From: Oncomelania hupensis
Lineage: Eukaryota; Mollusca; Gastropoda; Littorinimorpha; Pomatiopsidae
Assembly: GCA_036898135.1 (NCBI GenBank)
Contig: CM072514.1
Location: 7,199,637 to 7,263,636, forward strand
Reading direction: 5' to 3'
DNA: 64,000 nt
The translations under genes and the position numbers were made by a program. Below are positions 24,537 through 36,190 of this stretch, one piece after another. Each line of letters starts with the position of its first letter. Positions within the stretch are counted from its first letter, which is position 1. A model generated the notes under the pieces. The model worked only from the letters and a program-made list of their open reading frames with translations, ran no database searches and had not been told where the DNA came from.

Positions 24537-25894
24537 CTACGTATTTCCTTCTAATGGTACAATATCATTCCATGGAATGTCAGAACAATGTCCCTGAGAT
24601 ACAACAGTAGGCAGCCCACCTTCACAACTCGTTTGTGCACTCTGAGAGCATTCTAGAGCAATCTGAGCTGTGGGTTTGCGCCTAAAATACGTTTTGAGCA
24701 TATTGGCATGATATACCTTTGTTTTTCCCTGAACACAGATTTTGTAATCTGGATGCATGGCCTTCACAACTTTAAAAGGTCCCTTCCACTGCATGAGCAG
24801 TTTGTTTGAATCTGTCGGGAGTAAAAGTAACACTTCATCATCTTCAGCAAAGAATCTTGGCTTCGATTTCCGATCGTGATAAAGTTTGTTTTTTTTCTCT
24901 GCTAATTTGATGTTATCCTGAGCCATTTCACAAGATTCCAGGATCCTGTTCTTCAAATCGAAAACGTACTGGTACATTGGCTTCGCATCTTCGGCTTGCG
25001 ATTGCGACCATGCGCTCGCGAGAAGTTGTATTGGACCTCTAGCCTGACGGCCGAACAATAATTCAAAAGGTGAAAAACCCGTACTTTCATTGGGAAGTTC
25101 CCTGCACGCGAACAAGACCGCTTGCAAGTAGCGATGCCAAGATTTAGGTTGTTTATGTATAAGTTTCTTTAGCATAGGCTTGAGCGTTCCATGAAAGCGT
25201 TCAACACATCCATTTGACTGTGCATGGTATGGTGATGTGTGGATTGCCTTTATGGACAATAGATGGTGGATACCTTTCATCAGTTCAGAGTTAAACTGGG
25301 TTCCACAGTCCGACAAAACTTCCTGGGGACACCCCATGCGCGTGAAGACCGAAAACAACGCTTCACCGACTGAAACCGAATCAATATTTTTGAGCGGTAT
25401 AGCTTCAGGATACCGTGTTGCCACATCAATGACCGACAAAATGTACCTGTGTCCCTCTTCGGACGGTGGCGAAATTGGCCCTACCAAGTCAATTGCGATC
25501 CGTTTAAACGGCTCAGAAATCGAAGGCATTTTCTCCAACGGTACTGGGCAGTTTCTACCTTTTGGGGATACTTTCTGGCAGATATCACAGGTTTTAACAT
25601 AAGTTTTTGTATCCTTTGTAACACCAGGCCAAAAAAACTCAGATGTAATTCTACCAGTGGTCCTACGGATACCACAATGCCCTGCCATGATGGTGTCATG
25701 CGCTGTGATAAGCACTGATGACCGTAAGGGCGTCGGTACCACCAATTGGTCCAGAATCTGTGTTTTTTTCTCATGGTGTCTGTGTAGTATGTCATCCTGA
25801 ATGTAGTATGAAACAGTTGAGGACCCTAACGTCTTAACTTCACCTATTTCAGCTAAGTGGAACAATGGTAACAAAGTTTCATCTTTCTTCTGCA
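24537..25894 (-). CDS. Element B integrase
   Basis: The N-terminal HHCC zinc finger is visible (AGHCGIRRTTGRITSEFFWP ... CDICQK). The DDE core follows, with D in IDLVGP, D in LSDCGTQF and E in NGCVERFHGTL, and then a chromo-like or GPF/Y-type C-terminus (LLMQWKGPFKVV). It inserts the cDNA into the host genome. It lies upstream of RT in the same frame and ends at the TAG at 24537. The frame is interrupted near its start by the SINE at 25910-26212, which adds 318 bp with its duplication, an exact multiple of three. Confidence 0.92.
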
Positions 25895-26227
25895 TAGTAG
25901 CAAATTCTGGGGTGTCGGATAGTGCAGTGGTTGGAGCACTCGCTACTGTGTCGAAAGTGAAGCACCGTCCGGTGCGGTTAGCACTTGGATGGGTGACCGC
26001 TAAGGTGTGAAGCGACAAATAACAACGCCCCCAGTTGACTCAACTGTGATTGAGTACCTACTCTCTTGAGGGTGGGGAAGGTAAAGCAGCGAGGGAGAGA
26101 GTTGGGCATCACCCTCATTACGCTGTCCCAAGATAAGTGTGATCTCCAACATCACGCTCCCCTACGGCCACAAGGCTATGGGACTACCTTTACCTACCTT
26201 TTACCTTTACCTTAGTAGCAAATTCTG
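25895..26227 (+). mobile_element. tRNA/5S-type SINE inserted in element B, with 15-bp duplication
   Basis: The SINE body (25910-26212) matches 19168-19462. It is flanked by TAGTAGCAAATTCTG at 25895-25909 and 26213-26227, a 15-bp target-site duplication typical of LINE-mediated insertion. It splits the element B pol ORF between protease and the integrase zinc finger and is therefore younger than element B. The SINE's minus strand is open and so lengthens the apparent integrase ORF. Confidence 0.95.
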
Positions 26228-26705
26228 CAGGGGTAATGTTCAGATCGTGTGTCACAGTACTAAGAGGCTTACTGGGAATGCTTTCTCTTTTAGTTTGAGC
26301 ACGTGTAGTCACGCAAGCTGTATGATCTTGGGCGAGGGCAGAAGTCGCCACACTCGAGATAGGGTCTGAGACTCCCGGAAGATTTCCCAAAATCAAATCT
26401 GCAACCGGCCTATCTATCACACAGCACAACACCGGACCGGTGAAAAACGGAGTCTCTATGAGAACTTTTGCAAGAGGAAATTCTTCCAATTTCCCTCCAA
26501 ATGACCAACATTTGCAAGTATGACCCGTGTACTGATCTTCCCCAAACAAACGTTTTCTCACTCCACAGACAGTAGCACCAGTGTCCCTGAGAACGCTTGC
26601 ATTCCGGCCATTCACAGTACCAGGTACTAGATGTAGATGACCACAGTTTTCGTCACAAATCGAGGATACTACTTCCGTAACAAGTGTGACCTGAGTCTGA
26701 GAGTG
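26228..26705 (-). CDS. Element B protease region
   Basis: On the minus strand the motif VLRDTGATVCGV carries the DTG(A) catalytic triad of retropepsins, followed about 75 residues later by ADLILGNL, the conserved (I)LG flap-side motif. This aspartic protease would cut the Gag-Pol polyprotein. It is in the same frame as the gag zinc-knuckle ORF upstream, separated by one TAA (26706-26708), and as the integrase downstream. Confidence 0.85.
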
Positions 26706-27480
26706 TTATTCAAATTCATGCTCTGTACCGGTATGATATTGCTCGGCATATTTTGAAGGACATACTGCAGCAATATGTCCAAACCCCTGACAGTTATAAC
26801 ACTTAACTGGATATCTACCTTTACTCTTTGATGGTGAACCCCTGCTAGCTGGTTGAAAACTGTTTCTGGGTTGAAACCCCCCACGGATAGAAGAAGTTTG
26901 ATTTAACCCCGACTGGGTTGACTGTTGAGTCTGTTTAACTTGAGACCCAGCGCCACGGAACTGTCCGGAATATGGCAATCTATACCCACCCCGCTGCTGA
27001 GCACGAAAGAAACTCCCCCGAGAATTATCATTCCCGTGAAATCGAGTCTGGTATGCCTGATTTTGGTTAACAGGTTGAGACACTGAAGCAGAACCAAAAA
27101 TTGTATCCTCAGCCTTTCTCGCCAGTTTCTTTTCGGGGTGTGCAACGCGGAATGCTTCGGCACTCTGAACTAGAGCATCAAACTCTTTCAAATTTCGTTC
27201 TTTCAAAAAAATTGTCAAATCCTTAGGAACAGATGCATAAAATTGTTCGCACAACATAAGGTTAAAAAGACCATTATATGTGCTCTGGCATTCAGCCAAC
27301 TGGATCCATCTCTCAAAAAGGTGAGAAAATTTCTTTGAAAATGTTATAAAGCTTTCCCCCACTTCCGGTCTAACAGCCCTAAACTTCTCTCTAAACCCAT
27401 CTGCTGTACATTGAAACTTTTTGAGTAACTCAGCCTTCAGAGCCTCATAGGTAACAGTGCTGACAGTGAGTGGTAAACTT
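26706..27480 (-). CDS. Element B gag: SCAN-like capsid and CCHC zinc knuckle
   Basis: The segment reads GESFITFSKKFSHLFERWIQ and ..LMLCEQFYASVPKDLTIFL, a SCAN/retroviral-capsid-like C-terminal helix bundle. It ends with KCYNCQGFGHIAAVC, a perfect CX2CX4HX4C knuckle for RNA binding. It lacks a start codon because frameshifts near 27480 and 27565 separate it from the coiled-coil N-terminus. The ORF closes with TAA at 26706, in frame with protease. Confidence 0.87.
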
Positions 27481-27560
27481 CAATGGCAGAACCTTGCATA
27501 AGTGCAGCCAAATATACAACCCACTTATTTCTATCACAGTTCAGCGAAGTAACGTGAGAT

Positions 27561-28015
27561 TCAAAACGGTATAAAAAAAGCATCTATATCATCTTTGTCC
27601 TCCCTGAAAATAGGAAGCCGAGGCAGTTTTGGCGTATTTGGGTTATACCGAACTTTAGGAAAGGTTTGATCTGACCCAGCAGTATTCTGATTCAACTGGA
27701 GTTCTAGTTCTTTTTCCTTAATCCGCATAGCTTCTCTATCAAGCTCAAATTGCATCTCTTTCGCTCTAAGCTCATTTTCCATTTTTTTGTTTCCCTTTCA
27801 TTCTCCCACTGAAGTTTCTTTTCATCTTTCTCCCACTGAAGTTTCTTTTCATCATTCTCCAACTGAAGTTTCTTTTCCTCCCTTTCCCTAGCTCTGTCAT
27901 GCCTTTCCATACACTGGTTAACATATTCTTGTATTTTGTCATCCTTATACCCTAACTTTTGAGCTTGAACAAGAAAAGTCTCAAACAGAGCATTATAGTC
28001 ATCAGTGGACGTCAT
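27561..28015 (-). CDS. Element B gag N-terminus, coiled coil, frameshifted
   Basis: It starts MTSTDDYNALFETFLVQAQK and continues into charged EKKLQWE-type repeats that should form a coiled coil, then shifts frame near 27780 into ELRAKEMQFELDREAMRIKE and ..PKLPRLPIFREDKDDIDAFF. Element A gag has the same layout (charged coil, then capsid). The frame breaks make it non-functional. Confidence 0.8.
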
Positions 28016-28919
28016 AATGTCACACTATAACCACTAATAACGAATAATAATTAATTGTTTTTCTTTGTTATAAGTCCAGGCTATACAGATAATATTTAGT
28101 AACAAGTGTCTTTTTTTCCTTTAGATCAAGTTGTTGGATATCATAGCACAATACAACCACACAATATAACCATACACTTGACCCAGAGAAATAAAGATCT
28201 AAACAATTAAATACACAAGCAATAAACTATGTTATACTATATATACATAAGTCCAAAATAAACAAAGAAATGTCGAAATTTTTTTTACAAAATAATCCAA
28301 CCCTAATTCCAAGTGCAATAACCGATAATAAATCCAGCAAATTTTATTTAATAAACAAACAAACTACCCTAATAACTATAGCCAAAACCAACTAAAAAGA
28401 AAAAAACAAATAAAAAACACCAGTACCGGAAACCAAGGTCAAGTTCACAAAATGTAACCAAAAAAAACTAAGAATCAAATACAAGTCACAAATGATACAA
28501 CAAGAATTATTCCCAATACAATTTTTTTCCCAAATACTTCCAAAAACCTATGATAATTAAAATAAGGGTGTGACAGAGCTAACAAAGAAAAGTATACTAA
28601 AGGACAGAATAAATAATAATGGTAGTAGAAATGAGCTAAGATGAAATAATAATTACAATAGGAAGAGAAATGATACTAGTTCCTCTCTGACCCAGAAAAA
28701 ATTATGTACAATTAGATCAGACCCGCAAGAGATAGAGCTGGAGGCGGGGATTAATTAATAAATACAAATATTCATTTATTCTTTTGAGAAACAAATTACA
28801 ACAACAAACCAACACTCAAAGATAACGAGACAAAAACTTCTTATTATTCAAACAACTCTGCCTACCTCACACTCCACATTATGCCTACTCTAACCTCTAA
28901 CGGATTGCAGGGTCACCAC
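28016..28919 (-). other. Element B leader with primer binding site
   Basis: This AT-rich untranslated leader lies between the 5' LTR and gag. Next to the LTR the minus strand reads GTGGTGACCCTGCAATCCG. The TGGTGACCCTGCAATCCG part fits a primer binding site for the 3' end of a tRNA, one base from the LTR. I cannot name the tRNA from sequence alone. Confidence 0.65.
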
Positions 28920-30366
28920 TGTAACGAAAGCCCCTCTTTGGTCTAACTGTACCTATATCTAAGTGAATGGATAAATAAAACAGACGAAAGAATCACTATC
29001 TTATCTAGTCTTTCACTCAGAAACAAGGTATTTGTTTAGTGATGTGAATGTCTATTCTGCATGTGCGCGTTCTCCCGTTCTTTCTTCTAATACAACTAAC
29101 TCTGACTCCAATTATCTGTCACACCCTCTTATAATACAAAATACGACAAACACATATATATATTATCTTACAAACATTCTAAATCAATATTTCCACGAGT
29201 ACAACTCGTCTTCAAAACCCACCTCACAAATATTTTCAAATAATCATGTACAGAACAGTAGAAAAACGAATACTCACAGTTTGCTTTGTGCCACACAATA
29301 TTATAAGTCCAAAGGAATTATTCACAATATTATAAGTCCAAAGAGTTATTCACAATATTATAAGTCCAAAGAGTTATTCACAATATTATAAGTCCAAAGA
29401 ATTGTTCACAATATTATAAGTCCAAAGAATTGTTCACAATATTATAAGTCCACAGAATTATTCACAATATTACAAGTCCACAGAATTATTCACAATATTA
29501 CAACTCCACGACTCCCACTGTCATAATCTCTCTACCTACACCGTCTTTCCCCCTTCGTCGCTCTTCTCTCATTCTACTCCTCCTCTTCTTCTTCGTCGCA
29601 CTTCTCTCTTCGTCAGCTCTCCTCTTCGTCACGTCAGCTCTTCTCTCTTCGTCGGCTCATCTCTTCGTCAGCTCTACTCTTCATCAGCTCTTCTCTTCGT
29701 CAGCTTTTCTCTCTTCGTCAGCTCTCCTCTTCGTCACGTCAGCTCTTCTCTCTTCGTCGGCTCATCTCTTCGTCAGCTCTCCTCTTCATCAGCTCTTCTC
29801 TTCGTCAGCTTGTCTCTCTTCGTCAGCTCTTCTATCTTCGTCGGCCCTTCACTTCGTCGGCTCTTCCCTTCGGCAGTTTTTTCTCTCTTCGTCAGCTCTC
29901 TCTCTTTACGTCAGCTCTTCTTCTCTCGTCAGCTCTTCTCTTTCGTCAGCTCTCTCGTCTTCTTCTCGCTTCCTCTTCCTCTTCTTCTTCTTCGTATTCT
30001 TCTTCTTCTCTCTTCCTGTTCCCCTTCTCACTTCCTCTTCTTCTCTTCTGCTTCACTTCTTCTTCGTCGTATTCTTCTTCTCTCTTCTCCTTCTCCTTCT
30101 CACTTATTCTTCTCCTATCTTCTTCTCCTCCTTTTCACTTCTTCTTTGTAGCCCCGCTACAGGTCTCTCACTTTACAGGGAAATTATCAGCGAACACTGT
30201 CGCCGGAGAGCACACACCCTCTCTCCACTCAAAACATACGAAGACTGACAAAAATCCAGCTCACTAATTTGCCGCCAACTAAAAATTCGTGACGTCATTA
30301 ATTAGTAGGCCTATATTACTACAACCGTACTGTCAATGTCTTATACACAAATATCGGTCCGTGACA
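28920..30366 (-). repeat. Element B 5' LTR
   Basis: This direct repeat of 21213-22674 has the same TG...CA ends and is followed by the ATTTT duplication. It carries the same internal 28-30-bp tandem units and pyrimidine-rich array. Confidence 0.95.
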
Positions 30367-30394
30367 ATTTTCTTGAACCATATAGACATAAAAA

Positions 30395-30400
30395 ATACAC

Positions 30401-30451
<51 letters not shown>

Positions 30452-30660
30452 TTCTTATTTAGCGCTTTTTTAGCTAACGAGCTGCTCAAGGCGCTGGTCG
30501 ATACAAGATCTAAAACAAGCCGCCCATTTGCAACCTTTGGGCGCAATGTCTGACGCACAGACAACTGAGCACAGACCTGGACGACCGGGAATGGGTAAGA
30601 AGGGACCGGGGATGGGTAAGAAGGGACCGGGGATGGGGGACAAAGAACCTAGTTTTTGCT
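30395..30660 (-). mobile_element. SINE copy without head, with (TTTA)n tail and a 24-bp triplication
   Basis: It matches the body of the SINE at 8831-9240 (GCGCTTTTTTAGCT, GCTCAAGGCGCT) with a TTTA tail at 30397-30452. After it, GACCGGGGATGGGTAAGAAG-type units are repeated three times (30588-30640). Confidence 0.65.
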
Positions 30661-30989
30661 GGGTATATTTGTGTCGTATAGGACATGGGCGTCAGGATCT
30701 TAAAAATCAGTGCGATGGAATGCGTGTGTACACAGACTAGACCTCGGTTTATACTCTCATCCGAAGGAATAATACATATAGGTTGTAACTTGCTAGCAGT
30801 AGCATAAGTATTGTAGACCTATATGTGTATGTAATGGGTGGCCGGTAGGGTATGTATATTTCAAATAAGATATCGTCCTAACAGTGTGAAAACGTGACAG
30901 AAGCTCTCTCAGTAAACATAGGCCCATAAAACGCGTGGTGAAGAGGCTCACATTGCATGTGGCTGTGGTACTGATGGGTCAGCCCAATG

Positions 30990-31450
30990 TTCTCCCAAGT
31001 CTATTTGTCCCCTAAAATTCAATTCTATGTATCTCTAGGTTCTATGTTCCTCTAGGTTTATGGTCTATGTTCATCTAGGTCTATGTTCCCACGAGGTCTA
31101 TATTTCCCTTGGTTTATATTCTCCTAGAACTACAGAATCTTCTCCTAAGTCTATATTTCGGTAGGTCTGTATTGCTCTAGGTCTATGTTACCCCGAGGTC
31201 TATTTCCCTTAGTCCGTATTCCCCTAGATCTAGGAACCATTAGGCTAATATTCCCTTAGGTCTATATTCCTCTAGGTCTATATTTCCCTTGATATGTAAT
31301 TGTCCTAGGTCTATATTCTCTAGGTCTCTATTCCACTAGGTCTATATTCCCTATATCTATATTTCCTAGGCCTATATTCCCATAAGTCTATATTACCTTA
31401 GGTCTATATTCCCTAGGTCTATGTTCCTCCAGATCTTTGTTCTTCCACGT
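30990..31450. repeat. Degenerate AGGTCTATATTCC repeat
   Basis: Units of 13-17 bp around AGGTCTATATTCCC recur about 25 times with irregular spacing. No gene is seen. Confidence 0.85.
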
Positions 31451-31484
31451 GTATTACTTGACAACATGAAGACTGTATCCACCC

Positions 31485-32045
31485 CCGTTGGGGTGCCGGG
31501 GGTTTCGGTATAAATAGTATCCCCACTTTCTGGAAAATTCAGTGCTTTAAATTCCCACTGTCGCTGTCTTTCTCATTTGCTCTTTCTCATTCCTGCTCTT
31601 TTCTATCAATCTGCTATACTATCGTCTTCTTCGCTAGACTAGTCTCCTACCTTTTTTCTTGAAAACTCTCCCGGGACAAGACTCCTTGTTTGTGTATGAG
31701 GTCTGTTGGATCAACTTGGGAATATTGGACGCTTTCTGCCAGGTGGTCACTAGGGCTTCCTATGATGTTATTATTTAGCAATGTAGGCATTTTATATGTA
31801 TGTGTTTTGTTAATAATTTATATTGATGTTTGTATTCTATTTTGTTTTTGTAAACGGGGGTTCAATAAGTTGGGGTGAAGCCTCAGCCGTCCCCTGCGTG
31901 GGATTGTAAATTGACTGGCTGGTGGAGATCTTTCGGTTTTACCACTAGGGTTGTTTCAGCAGATCTTTTATGCGGATCGGGAATTGTCCGGTCCTGATTT
32001 GGCTCGGAAGAGTCCTCTGGACCTAAAGCAATGATAATGTAATGA
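31485..32045 (+). mobile_element. Dispersed retroposon-like repeat, copy 2
   Basis: This is very similar to 15030-15680 from the CCCCCGTTGGGGTGCCGGGG start to the GTCCGGTCCTGATTTGGCTC and AATGATAATGTAATG end. Confidence 0.75.
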
Positions 32046-32163
32046 CTGTATCCATCTCATTCCCCTTCAGCATGTTCTAAAACAGCCCGCTACCTATTTA
32101 CAGCTGGGCGAACTGGAGTGTGTTATTTCGTTTTCTTGTCACTTCGACAGTCCAAATCACGTA

Positions 32164-32225
32164 CTAAGAAGAAGAAGAAAAAGAAGAAGAAGAAGAAGAA
32201 GAAGAAGAAGAAGAAGAAGAAGAAG

Positions 32226-32256
<31 letters not shown>
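32164..32256. repeat. (AAG)n microsatellite
   Basis: This is about 93 bp of AAG/GAA trinucleotides. Confidence 0.95.
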
Positions 32257-33237
32257 TTGTTACGTTATTTTATGTTAGTGATATCTGACAAATGAGACGC
32301 ATGAGATAACACAATATAACCTAAAGTGGATTGAAGAAAGACCAAGGAATGATATTATCGATAAGGAAAGAAGAGCCTCTTCATCCTAATATCACTCAAG
32401 GTTCCCTTCTTCAATTAAAATATTAATAAACTGTATACCAACTTTGATTTTAACTGGAGTTAATTTACCAATGAGAAAATGCATTATATCATCTGTATGA
32501 TATTATGTATACGGACCACGTTGATTACCAACCCAACAGACAACGAAGACGACATAAACTTGAAATTAAGGACATTATCGAATGATAGTTTGGACAATTT
32601 ATGTGATTTGAAAAGAAGATGAAGGAGGAAGTAAAGGAGGGGGAAGTAGAGGAGGAGGAGGAGAAGGAGGAGGAGTAACAGCACTTTGCAAAGAGTTGTA
32701 CAAACCTCATGTTTACCGATACAGGTACAAGGAAGAACACAGAAAGACTGTAGGAGAGTGAGTTTTGTAATGGTGGAGCTGTCCTTTTTAATACCTTTAG
32801 ACGCTATAGAGAATCAGGAAGTTTACCGAGCACACAAAGCAAATGACCTTACGATACAAAGCAAACTTTAGAAGCAGGTTCGAGGCTGAGGCGGCGACCA
32901 ACCATACCCGGCTATGTTTATTCGCTGAATTCATTTGCACTTCAAATACTTTACTGTCTTATTCAGGACGGAGAGTGACAATAAAACTTGTGAGGTTGCG
33001 TTAGGACTACTTCGACACAAGACATAAGAAAGAAGACATTAATTTTATTGTCCTAAACTATAGAAAAATACTTTGCGACAGAAACTATGAAGGAAAAAAA
33101 ACAAATAAAATGTCTTTATAAAACCCGAAGAACGATCCGTCGACTCGCATAATCCACTCACATTCCATACTGCATCATATTATATTATATACAATTTCTG
33201 ATCACTCCGACTGTTCTATACATCAAATTTAACCTCT

Positions 33238-33240
<3 letters not shown>
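32257..33240. other. Intergenic stretch, no gene seen
   Basis: This is ordinary AT-rich sequence with a GGA-rich segment at 32620-32675. Short frames show no recognisable domain. Confidence 0.5.

Positions 33241-33241
<1 letters not shown>

Positions 33242-33308
<67 letters not shown>
33242..33308. repeat. (CT)n(CA)n microsatellite
   Basis: CT dinucleotides (33242-33278) pass directly into CA dinucleotides (33279-33308). Confidence 0.95.
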
Positions 33309-33309
<1 letters not shown>

Positions 33310-34240
33310 ATTTATGACGGGTGTCCCTAAACAAAGTACAGGCTATTTCTGACGGGTGTTCCTACACAAAGTACAGGCTATTTATGAGGTGTGTTCCTAC
33401 ACAAAGTACACGCTATTTATGGCGGGTGTTCCTACACAAAGTACAGGCTATTTATGACGGGTGTTTCTACACAAAGTACACCCTATTTATGACAGGTGTT
33501 CCTACACAAAGTACACGCTATTTATGACGGATGTTCCTACACAAAGTACACCCTATTTATGACGGGTGTTCCTACACAAAGTACAGGTTATTTATGACGG
33601 GTGTTCCTACACAAAGTACACGCTATTTATGACGGATGTTCCTACACAAAGTACAGGCTATTTATGACGGGTGTTCCTACACAAAGTACAGGCTATTTAT
33701 GACGGGTGTTCCTACACAAAGTACAAGCTAGTTATGACGGGTATCCTACACAAAGTACAGGCTATTTATGACGGATGTTCCTACACAAAGTATAGGCTAT
33801 TTATGACGGATGTTCCTACACAAAATACACCCTATTTATGACGGGTGTTCCTACACACAGTACAGGCTATTTATGACGGGTGTTTCTACACAAAGTACAG
33901 GCTATTTATGACGGGTGTTCCTACACAAAGTACAGGCTATTTATGACGGGTGTTCCTACACAAAGTACAGGCTATTTATGACGGGTGTTCCTACACACAA
34001 CACAGGCTATTTATGACGGGTGTTCCTACACAAAGTACAGGCTATTTATGACGAGTGTTCCTACACAAAGTACAGGCTATTTCTGACGGGTGTTCCTACA
34101 CAAAGTACAGGCTATTTCTGACGGGTGTTCCTACACAAAGTACAGGCTATTTATGACGAGTGTTCCTACACAAAGTACAGGCTATTTTTGACGGGTGTTC
34201 CTACACAAAGCACAGGCTATTTATGACGAGTGTTCCTACA
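33309..34240. repeat. 35-bp minisatellite, ~27 copies
   Basis: The unit TATTTATGACGGGTGTTCCT followed by ACACAAAGTACAGGC repeats with few substitutions. It ends about 700 bp before the start codon of receptor copy 2. Confidence 0.95.
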
Positions 34241-34937
34241 CTCCCTCACCACACCCAACACTCTTCCCCACCACACCTGCCTAATTTAAAACATACTTTC
34301 ATCCTGACGTTTAGATGATTAGGGTAAAATAATCGCTTTAGAAAACTAATTTAAAGATACAGATTACAGATTTTAAAAAAAGTATATCGCACATCCGTTT
34401 CTGTTCCACACACATGCATACCCTTACCTCACCCTCGCCCCATTTAGGGTCAAACCATACGTTACTTTTTTTTATAAAGAGAAACATGTGAATAATCTTC
34501 AACTAGTGTTATAATATATAAAACATATCCTATTTAAATGTGTTGCCTAAATAATTATTTTACTGTAAACAATTCGTGCATTAAAAATAACTACTCAAGG
34601 ACGGAATCGACCGTTTGACCACTTCGTGTTCTAAAGTAACCAGGATGCGACAATAATATCAGGTGTCGGATTTCACTCACTGGCTGAGCGCTTGGTGCAG
34701 TAAGAGAGAATGGTGTTCTTCAGTCATTGCCTACATAACTAAGCCAATTCGCAACGCAAGATTTCTCTATTCACGCTTGAACAGGCATTAAACTTCCTGG
34801 TCTTTGTACACATACCATGAAAAGTTTATCTTTATCAGTTTGCTATTTTCAGTGCACTGGGGTGGTAGCAAACTACACTGAAGAAGATTATCCATGTGTC
34901 AGTTAGCTGATGGGCACAGCACTACAACGTTGTGAAC
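34241..34937 (+). promoter_or_regulatory. Presumed 5' flank of receptor copy 2
   Basis: This stretch lies between the minisatellite and the ATG at 34938 and should hold the promoter and 5'UTR. No clear TATA box position can be defended. TTGCTATTTTCAG near 34848 could be a 5'UTR splice acceptor. Confidence 0.35.
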
Positions 34938-35013
34938 ATGTCTTTCTCTTGCGTTTGTTTGTTGGCACTGATGGTGGCGTCCAGCTATGAACAGCCAAGT
35001 GGTAATAACTGGG
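34938..35013 (+). CDS. Receptor copy 2, exon 1: signal peptide
   Basis: The ATG opens MSFSCVCLLALMVASSYEQP followed by SGNNW. The hydrophobic core CVCLLALMVASS is a classical signal peptide, probably cleaved after ASS. The exon ends in phase 1 at a GTAAGT donor. The leftover G joins the AG that opens exon 2 (48652) to give a Glu codon, so the two are in frame. The intron start matches the left edge of the window, identifying the equivalent exon of copy 1 as lying just outside. Confidence 0.82.
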
Positions 35014-35164
35014 GTAAGTGAATTGGTGTTTCTGACTTAATAAATGTTGACGATGAGGATGACTACTTGTACCGCTCAATTATCCATTCATTGAATGCTG
35101 GTTGCGCATCAAAAATGTACGAACAGTAAAGGAACGCCAATCACACAGGCAGTTCATCCTGTTC

Positions 35165-35693
35165 AAACAGCATTGTGAGAAGATAGCCCAACCGACGAAC
35201 CACAACGTCAAAGACTCCCCGACAACACAGTTTGTCACAGAAGCGACCTCAACGCAGCGCTTTAACCACGCAGTTAAGTGCCACAAGAAACAGTGCACTA
35301 AAACTCTGTATAAACAGGACCACAGCAGTCCACTCTTCAAGAACCCTGACCATTAGGGCAGAAAGTATCCAGTGCCCTATGATGAAAAAGTATCTGCCTA
35401 CATTATCAGCGAGCGAATCATTCGCATTGACAATTGACCATTAGGGCAGAAAGTATCCAGTGCCCTATGATGAAAAAGTAGCTGCCTAGATTATCAGCAA
35501 GCGAACCATTCGCATTGACAATTAAACTTTTAAGTTAGTTTCGTACTTCGAATATCGTGTATAGAGTAGAAGAAATAAATGTGTGATTTTTACTGTTATA
35601 AAGTGGCTGGACTACATATGATTCCTAGCCATGTGAAAGCTAGTGTGACAGTGATCTTTTACCATTTGTCTATCTATCTCTGTACCCCAGCCT
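35165..35693 (+). repeat. Dispersed repeat, copy 1 of a pair bracketing element A
   Basis: It matches 47578-47999 from CAGCAT and GAAGATAGCCCAACC to TTTACCATTTGTCTATCTAT. Both copies end in a TCTA-type run, like a LINE 3' tail. This copy has an extra ~84-bp internal duplication starting ACCATTAGGGCAGAAAGTAT. Its identity is unknown. Confidence 0.75.
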
Positions 35694-36190
35694 AAACACA
35701 GACCGAGCTAAACAAATAAATGTATTAAGTGAAGTCATAGGGAGATAACTAGCTATCCCCATAGACTAAGATAAGGAGGTAATAGCAGTCCATTGTGCAG
35801 AGCCCATCAACAATAAAACCCCCATCACACTTTAATTGGCGAGGACCTGTGTATAATAGGAACTGGGTATAACCGGATCTAGGTACAATAGAATAGTATA
35901 ACAGTATTAGTAGCAGTAGAATAACTTAGAATAGTAGTAAGTGTAGCAGACAGTTTTGGTGCACTATTCTTTTGTTTAAAAACTTTTTTGCTTCAATTCT
36001 TTTTGCGCTTGTATGTTGCATTGTGCTTTTGCAGGTTTTGCTTAAGTAACTGTTGTATGCCATTTGACTCTTTTTTATTCTATTATTGATTACGAATTTT
36101 ATGGTCTTTGCATTGCTTTGATTGAATTGCAATATAGCTAGTGTTTTATATTCCACGTGATTCAGTGGTGGGTCATAGACACTTTTGACA

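Larger units (their letters stand above)
21208..30371 (-). mobile_element. Element B: complete Ty3/gypsy retrotransposon with integrase before RT
   Basis: The element runs on the minus strand: 5' LTR 28920-30366, leader, gag, protease, integrase, RT-RNase H, polypurine tract, 3' LTR 21213-22674. The host duplication ATTTT is present on both sides (21208-21212 and 30367-30371), as expected for a 5-bp gypsy target. Protease, integrase and RT lie in one frame. The integrase-before-RT order is that of Gmr1-like Ty3/gypsy elements rather than standard gypsy. Frame breaks in gag and a TAG between integrase and RT make this copy defective, although its LTRs are nearly identical, which implies recent insertion. 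Confidence 0.92.

Noticed and set aside
33309..34240. CRISPR-like regular repeats
   Set aside because: The units are contiguous 35-bp tandem copies without variable spacers, in animal DNA; this is a minisatellite. The same applies to 48930-50705.
35694..36190. A 5' LTR and primer binding site for element A (for example AATTGGCGAGGACC near 35836)
   Set aside because: No match to the putative 3' LTR start at 43572 is visible, so the boundary cannot be supported.
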